The position numbers and the translations under genes are program-made. Under the pieces are notes generated by a model, which was not told the origin of the DNA, made no database searches, and saw only the letters and a program-made list of their open reading frames with translations. Below are positions 60,949 to 64,000 of a stretch of DNA of 64,000 nt, piece after piece. The DNA is taken from the NCBI RefSeq assembly GCF_030696665.1, contig NZ_JAUYRV010000041.1, positions 1 through 64,000 on the forward strand. The letters are read 5' to 3'. How positions within the stretch are numbered: the stretch's first letter is position 1; each line of letters starts with the position of its first letter. Source of the stretch: Novosphingobium sp. (GTDB lineage Bacteria > Pseudomonadota > Alphaproteobacteria > Sphingomonadales > Sphingomonadaceae).

Positions 60949-61778
60949 CCCAGATGGTTGATCAGGCGGGCGGCGGCCAAGACGACAGCGGCGAACATCA
61001 GCCCATCGACCCGATCAAGCAATCCTCCATGGCCCGGAATGAGATCGCCGGAGTCCTTTACGCCGAAGCGGCGCTTGAGCATCGATTCCCACAGGTCGCC
61101 AGCCATGGTCGCCAGACCGCCAACCAGGCCGATCAGGGCGCCGGCCTGCAGGCTGAGCACGATGTCGCTGAATGCGGCCATCGCTACACCAGCGCCAGCC
61201 GCCGCGATGAGCCCGCCGATGAGCCCGGACCATGTCTTATTGGGAGAGAACTTGGGCCACAGCTTTGGCCCCTTAAGCGCGCTGCCCACCGCGAAGGCCG
61301 CGATGTCGGCGGCCCACGCGACCACGAACAGCAGCACCGTCCATTGCCGGCCTTCCGGCATCCAGCGCAGCCACACCAGGCAGATGACGGGAATAGCCAG
61401 ATAAATTACGCCAAATGCAGCGTTGGTGGGCCGTTCGGCGACGCCCCGCGCCACCAGCGCAGCGGCAATAGCGCCAAGAGCCGCCGCCCCCCACGCCAAC
61501 GGCATATGACCGGAGTGCGCCAAGAACGCCCCCGCCAGGATCGCCACGGTCAGGGCGGTCGAAACCCGGATCGGCGCATGCGGCGCGGTCATCGCACCCC
61601 ATTCGATGGCCAGCAGCGCGACCGCGACCGCGACCAGCACCAGGAATAGCCAACTCAGGCCCGGATAGTCGGCAAACCAGACAGCACCCAGCACCGCGGG
61701 CACCAGGACCGTGGCCGAGGCGACGCGGATCGCCAGATTGGACCAGTCGAAACGTCTAGCCGGTGGCAAGGACATCAT
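60936..61778 (-). CDS. cdsA: Phosphatidate cytidylyltransferase CdsA
   Basis: Integral membrane enzyme that makes CDP-diacylglycerol from phosphatidate and CTP. The 280-residue protein has seven or eight helices, the [20 protein letters not shown] segment and the family signature [13 protein letters not shown] followed by [34 protein letters not shown]. Length is standard. It overlaps uppS (23 bases) and dxr (13 bases). Sequence style is like the Caulobacterales, not the rest of the window. Confidence 0.95.
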   Translation of the reverse strand: MMSLPPARRFDWSNLAIRVASATVLVPAVLGAVWFADYPGLSWLFLVLVAVAVALLAIEWGAMTAPHAPIRVSTALTVAILAGAFLAHSGHMPLAWGAAALGAIAAALVARGVAERPTNAAFGVIYLAIPVICLVWLRWMPEGRQWTVLLFVVAWAADIAAFAVGSALKGPKLWPKFSPNKTWSGLIGGLIAAAGAGVAMAAFSDIVLSLQAGALIGLVGGLATMAGDLWESMLKRRFGVKDSGDLIPGHGGLLDRVDGLMFAAVVLAAARLINHLGWAN

Positions 61779-62511
61779 CGGCCACGGCGCCGCCGTATCG
61801 CCGCTCGCGCTTGTAAAACTCGTCGATGGCCGCCTCTAGGTGCTCGGCGCCGTAGTCCGGCCAGAGAACATCCTGGAACACGAACTCGGAATAGGCCGAC
61901 TCCCACAGCAGGAAGTTGGATAGCCGCTGCTCGCCGGAGGGGCGAATCACCAGGTCAGGCGCAGGTCCGGCCCCAGTCGACAGATGCGCAGCGAAAGCCG
62001 CCTCGTCGAGGTCCCCGGGCGAGGCCCGACCGGCCGCCACCTCGGCCGCGAACTTGCGCGCCGCCTCGACGATGTCCGCCTGGCCGCCATAGTTGAAGGC
62101 GATCTGCAGGAAGAACTTGTCATTGTGGGCGGTACGGCGCTCGGCCTCGTCCAGCATCTTCACCAGATCGGCCGAGAGCCCTTCTCGCCGGCCCAGCACC
62201 CGGACACGCACGCCGTCGCGCTCAAGCCGCGCAAGGTCGCTCTCGAAGTAGCGCTTTGGCAGCGCCATCAGCTCGCTGACCTCGGCGGCGGGGCGGCTCC
62301 AATTCTCGGTCGAGAACCCGAAGACCGTCAGCCATCGGACATTGAGGTCCGGCGCGGCGGCCACAGTGCGCTTGAGCGATTCGACCCCAGCGCGGTGGCC
62401 GAGCGAGCGCGGAAGACCGCGACGCTTCGCCCAGCGCCCGTTGCCATCCATGACGATGGCCACGTGCAAGGGCGCGTGCGCCTGGGGCTGCTCTTGATCG
62501 ACCGTAGCCAT
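61756..62511 (-). CDS. uppS: Isoprenyl (undecaprenyl diphosphate) synthase
   Basis: Cis-prenyltransferase that makes the C55 lipid carrier for peptidoglycan. The 251-residue protein has VAIVMDGNGRWAKRRGLPR (Asp22 binds Mg), GHRAGVESLKR, the VFGFSTENWSRP segment and DLVIRPSGEQRLSNFLLWES, ending in VFQDVLWPDYGAEHLEAAI. Motifs are complete. It is 36 bases after frr. The residues around the conserved motifs match Caulobacterales proteins more than sphingomonads, from memory. Confidence 0.96.
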   Translation of the reverse strand: MATVDQEQPQAHAPLHVAIVMDGNGRWAKRRGLPRSLGHRAGVESLKRTVAAAPDLNVRWLTVFGFSTENWSRPAAEVSELMALPKRYFESDLARLERDGVRVRVLGRREGLSADLVKMLDEAERRTAHNDKFFLQIAFNYGGQADIVEAARKFAAEVAAGRASPGDLDEAAFAAHLSTGAGPAPDLVIRPSGEQRLSNFLLWESAYSEFVFQDVLWPDYGAEHLEAAIDEFYKRERRYGGAVADDVLATG

Positions 62512-62547
62512 GGGGTTCCCGTTCGTCCTCCCGCCTATCTAGGACGA

Positions 62548-63114
62548 TTAAACCTGCATGATCTCTTGTTCTTTGGTTTTCAAGGCTTCGTCGACGCGCT
62601 TGATCGACTCGTCCGTGAACTTCTGAACCTCGGTTTCCATGCGCCGCTGTTCGTCCTGGGTGATCGTGCTGTCCTTCTCGGCCTTCTTAAGGTCGTCGTT
62701 GGCGTCACGTCGAACGTTGCGAATGGCGATTTTCTGCTGCTCGGCGTACTTCGCGGCGATCTTAGCCAAGTCCCGACGACGCTCTTCCGTCAGCGGCGGA
62801 ACCGGCACGCGCAGGCTTTGTCCGTCCACGACCGGGTTCAGGCCGAGGCCGGCGTTTCGAATCGCCTTCTCGATCGGGATCACCATGGCGCGGTCCCAGA
62901 TGCTGACGCTGATCGAGCGCGGTTCAGGCACGCTGACCGACGCCACAGTGTTGATCGGCACTGACGAGCCATAGGCCTCGACCATGACCTGGTCGAGCAG
63001 GCCAGCCGTCGCACGTCCGGTGCGCAGGCTCGCGAACTCGTCCTTGAGGGCGCTGATGGCCTTGTCCATACGATCCTTGTAACGAGCCAGGACCGGCTTT
63101 TCCGCAGCAGCCAT
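62548..63114 (-). CDS. frr: Ribosome recycling factor
   Basis: Splits post-termination ribosomes together with EF-G. The 188-residue protein shows KDEFASLRTGRATAGLLDQ, then the SVSVPEPRSISVSIWDRAMV segment, GLGLNPVVDGQSLRVPVPPL, EERRRDLAKIAAKYAEQ and IAIRNVRRDANDDLKK; the C-terminus ends TKEQEIMQV. Length is normal. Transcribed between pyrH and uppS as in most alphaproteobacteria. Confidence 0.97.
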   Translation of the reverse strand: MAAAEKPVLARYKDRMDKAISALKDEFASLRTGRATAGLLDQVMVEAYGSSVPINTVASVSVPEPRSISVSIWDRAMVIPIEKAIRNAGLGLNPVVDGQSLRVPVPPLTEERRRDLAKIAAKYAEQQKIAIRNVRRDANDDLKKAEKDSTITQDEQRRMETEVQKFTDESIKRVDEALKTKEQEIMQV

Positions 63115-63154
63115 AGGAGCTTCTCCCGTATTTCTAGTGTGTCTGGACCAGGCG

Positions 63155-63883
63155 TCAGGCGATGGTGGTGAAGACGCCCTGTCCCTTTAGTACTTTGAGG
63201 AAATTACCCCGCTCGCGGATAGAAAACACCACGATCGGGGTCTTGTTGTCTCGCATCAGGGCGATGGCTGAAGCGTCCATGACCCGCAGGTCTTTGGCCA
63301 GCACTTCCTGATAGCTCAGCGTTTCGTAGCGTTGGGCGCTCGGGTCCTTCTTGGGGTCGGCCGTATAGACGCCGTCCACGCTGGTCCCTTTGAAGAGCGC
63401 GTCGCAGCCCATCTCGGCCGTCCGCAGGGCCGCGGGCGTATCGGTGGTGAAGAACGGGGCGCCAAGCCCCGCGGCGAAGATCACCACCCGTCCCTTTTCC
63501 AGGTGACGCAGCGCGCGGCGGCGGATGTAGGGCTCGCACACCGCGTCCATCGGGATCGCCGACTGTACGCGGGTATAAACCCCCACCTTTTCCAACGCGC
63601 CCTGCAGCGCAAGCGCGTTCATCACGGTGGCCAACATGCCCATGTAGTCGGCGTTGGCGCGGTCCATCCCCTTCCCGGCCAGCGAAACGCCACGGAAGAT
63701 GTTGCCGCCGCCGATCACCAGGCAGAGTTCGATGCCGTGTTCGACGACTTCCTTGATGTCCTCGGCGACCGCTTCGATGGTCTTGGTGTCGATGCCAAAC
63801 AGCGCGTCGCCCATCAGGACCTCGCCCGACATCTTCAAGAGGATCTTCTTGTAGCGGGGCTGGGCTTCGGGCATCGGCGGCAT
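63155..63883 (-). CDS. pyrH: Uridylate kinase (UMP kinase)
   Basis: Hexameric UMP kinase of the amino-acid kinase fold. The 242-residue protein has [20 protein letters not shown], the phosphate loop [10 protein letters not shown] near 57, [20 protein letters not shown] near 144 and [20 protein letters not shown] near 166. It is upstream of frr and downstream of the tsf end, matching the normal gene order rpsB-tsf-pyrH-frr. Confidence 0.97.
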   Translation of the reverse strand: MPPMPEAQPRYKKILLKMSGEVLMGDALFGIDTKTIEAVAEDIKEVVEHGIELCLVIGGGNIFRGVSLAGKGMDRANADYMGMLATVMNALALQGALEKVGVYTRVQSAIPMDAVCEPYIRRRALRHLEKGRVVIFAAGLGAPFFTTDTPAALRTAEMGCDALFKGTSVDGVYTADPKKDPSAQRYETLSYQEVLAKDLRVMDASAIALMRDNKTPIVVFSIRERGNFLKVLKGQGVFTTIA

Positions 63884-63913
63884 CCGTCGAGAATCTGGGC
63901 TGTACTACATAAA

Positions 63914-63952
63914 CCAAGGGCGCCGTGCGCGTCGAACGCACGGCGCCCTTGG
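63914..63952 (-). terminator. Perfect 16-base hairpin between tsf and pyrH
   Basis: CCAAGGGCGCCGTGCG (63914-63929) pairs without mismatch with CGCACGGCGCCCTTGG (63937-63952), loop seven bases. It lies after the tsf stop on the minus strand. T-rich sequence is short on that strand, so it may attenuate rather than stop transcription into pyrH. Confidence 0.7.
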
Positions 63953-63972
63953 GGCACTCAATTTGGGCTAAA

Positions 63973-64000
63973 TCAGCCCTGGCCGGTCATCGACGCCACT
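63973..64000 (-). CDS. tsf: Elongation factor Ts, last codons only
   Basis: The right edge of the window holds the 3' end of a minus-strand gene whose last residues read VASMTGQG, then TGA at 63973-63975. Position upstream of pyrH and the ending fit elongation factor Ts. Only eight codons are visible, so the call rests mainly on gene order. Confidence 0.6.

Overview
The window looks like chromosome of a GC-rich alphaproteobacterium of the sphingomonad group (Novosphingobium or a close relative). Supporting signs are the class Ia nrdA/nrdB pair, the gene order bamA-skp-fabZ with no lpxD or lpxA, a ccmCDEFGHI cytochrome c maturation operon, Gsp pseudopilins, secreted S9 and M2 peptidases, and short palindromic repeats of the kind scattered through sphingomonad genomes. 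Most of the 64 kb is core housekeeping sequence in tightly packed, often 4-base-overlapping operons. All names rest on motifs and remembered family features; no search was run.

Layout. 0-5.2 kb: a YeaQ-type membrane protein, nrdA, a PepSY-type membrane protein, a DUF2171 protein and nrdB. 5.2-9.1 kb: an accessory island of clearly lower GC at its left end. It holds an anti-phage dCTP deaminase gene (avcD-like) directly behind nrdB, an overlapping 52-codon ORF, decayed nuclease fragments, a paired palindromic repeat and an IS5-family element. 9.1-19.5 kb: dnaN, fabG-fabD, a peptidoglycan recycling pair (LD-carboxypeptidase and Mpl-type ligase), GNAT, PilZ, DUF808 and acyltransferase genes, then rpsF-rpsR-rplI. 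19.5-30 kb: amidohydrolase, AMP nucleosidase, YbjN-like protein, M2 peptidase, alpha/beta hydrolase, TauE transporter, asd and a DPP-IV-like peptidase. 30-34.7 kb: the ffh-rpsP-rimM-trmD-rplS operon, interrupted by a vapBC toxin-antitoxin module plus a small membrane protein. 35-45 kb: a GGDEF-EAL protein, dapF-mtaB-ftsY-ispZ, a PuuD-like membrane protein, a small lipoprotein, an HWE kinase with a response regulator, and kup. 45-53 kb: the ccm operon, tRNA-His and gspHIJK. 53-64 kb: a 2OG-Fe(II) oxygenase, marR, rpmE, then fabZ-skp-bamA-rseP-dxr-cdsA-uppS-frr-pyrH and the last codons of tsf.

Most interesting regions. (1) The dCTP-deaminase island sits immediately downstream of the ribonucleotide reductase beta gene, so an enzyme that destroys dCTP lies next to one that makes dNTPs. 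(2) vapBC is embedded with 4-base overlaps inside an essential translation operon, and a candidate operator overlaps the rimM stop codon. (3) A palindromic repeat is inserted in frame inside mtaB. (4) From the middle of dxr to the right edge the proteins look Caulobacter-like rather than sphingomonad-like, which suggests either homologous replacement or a chimeric join inside dxr.
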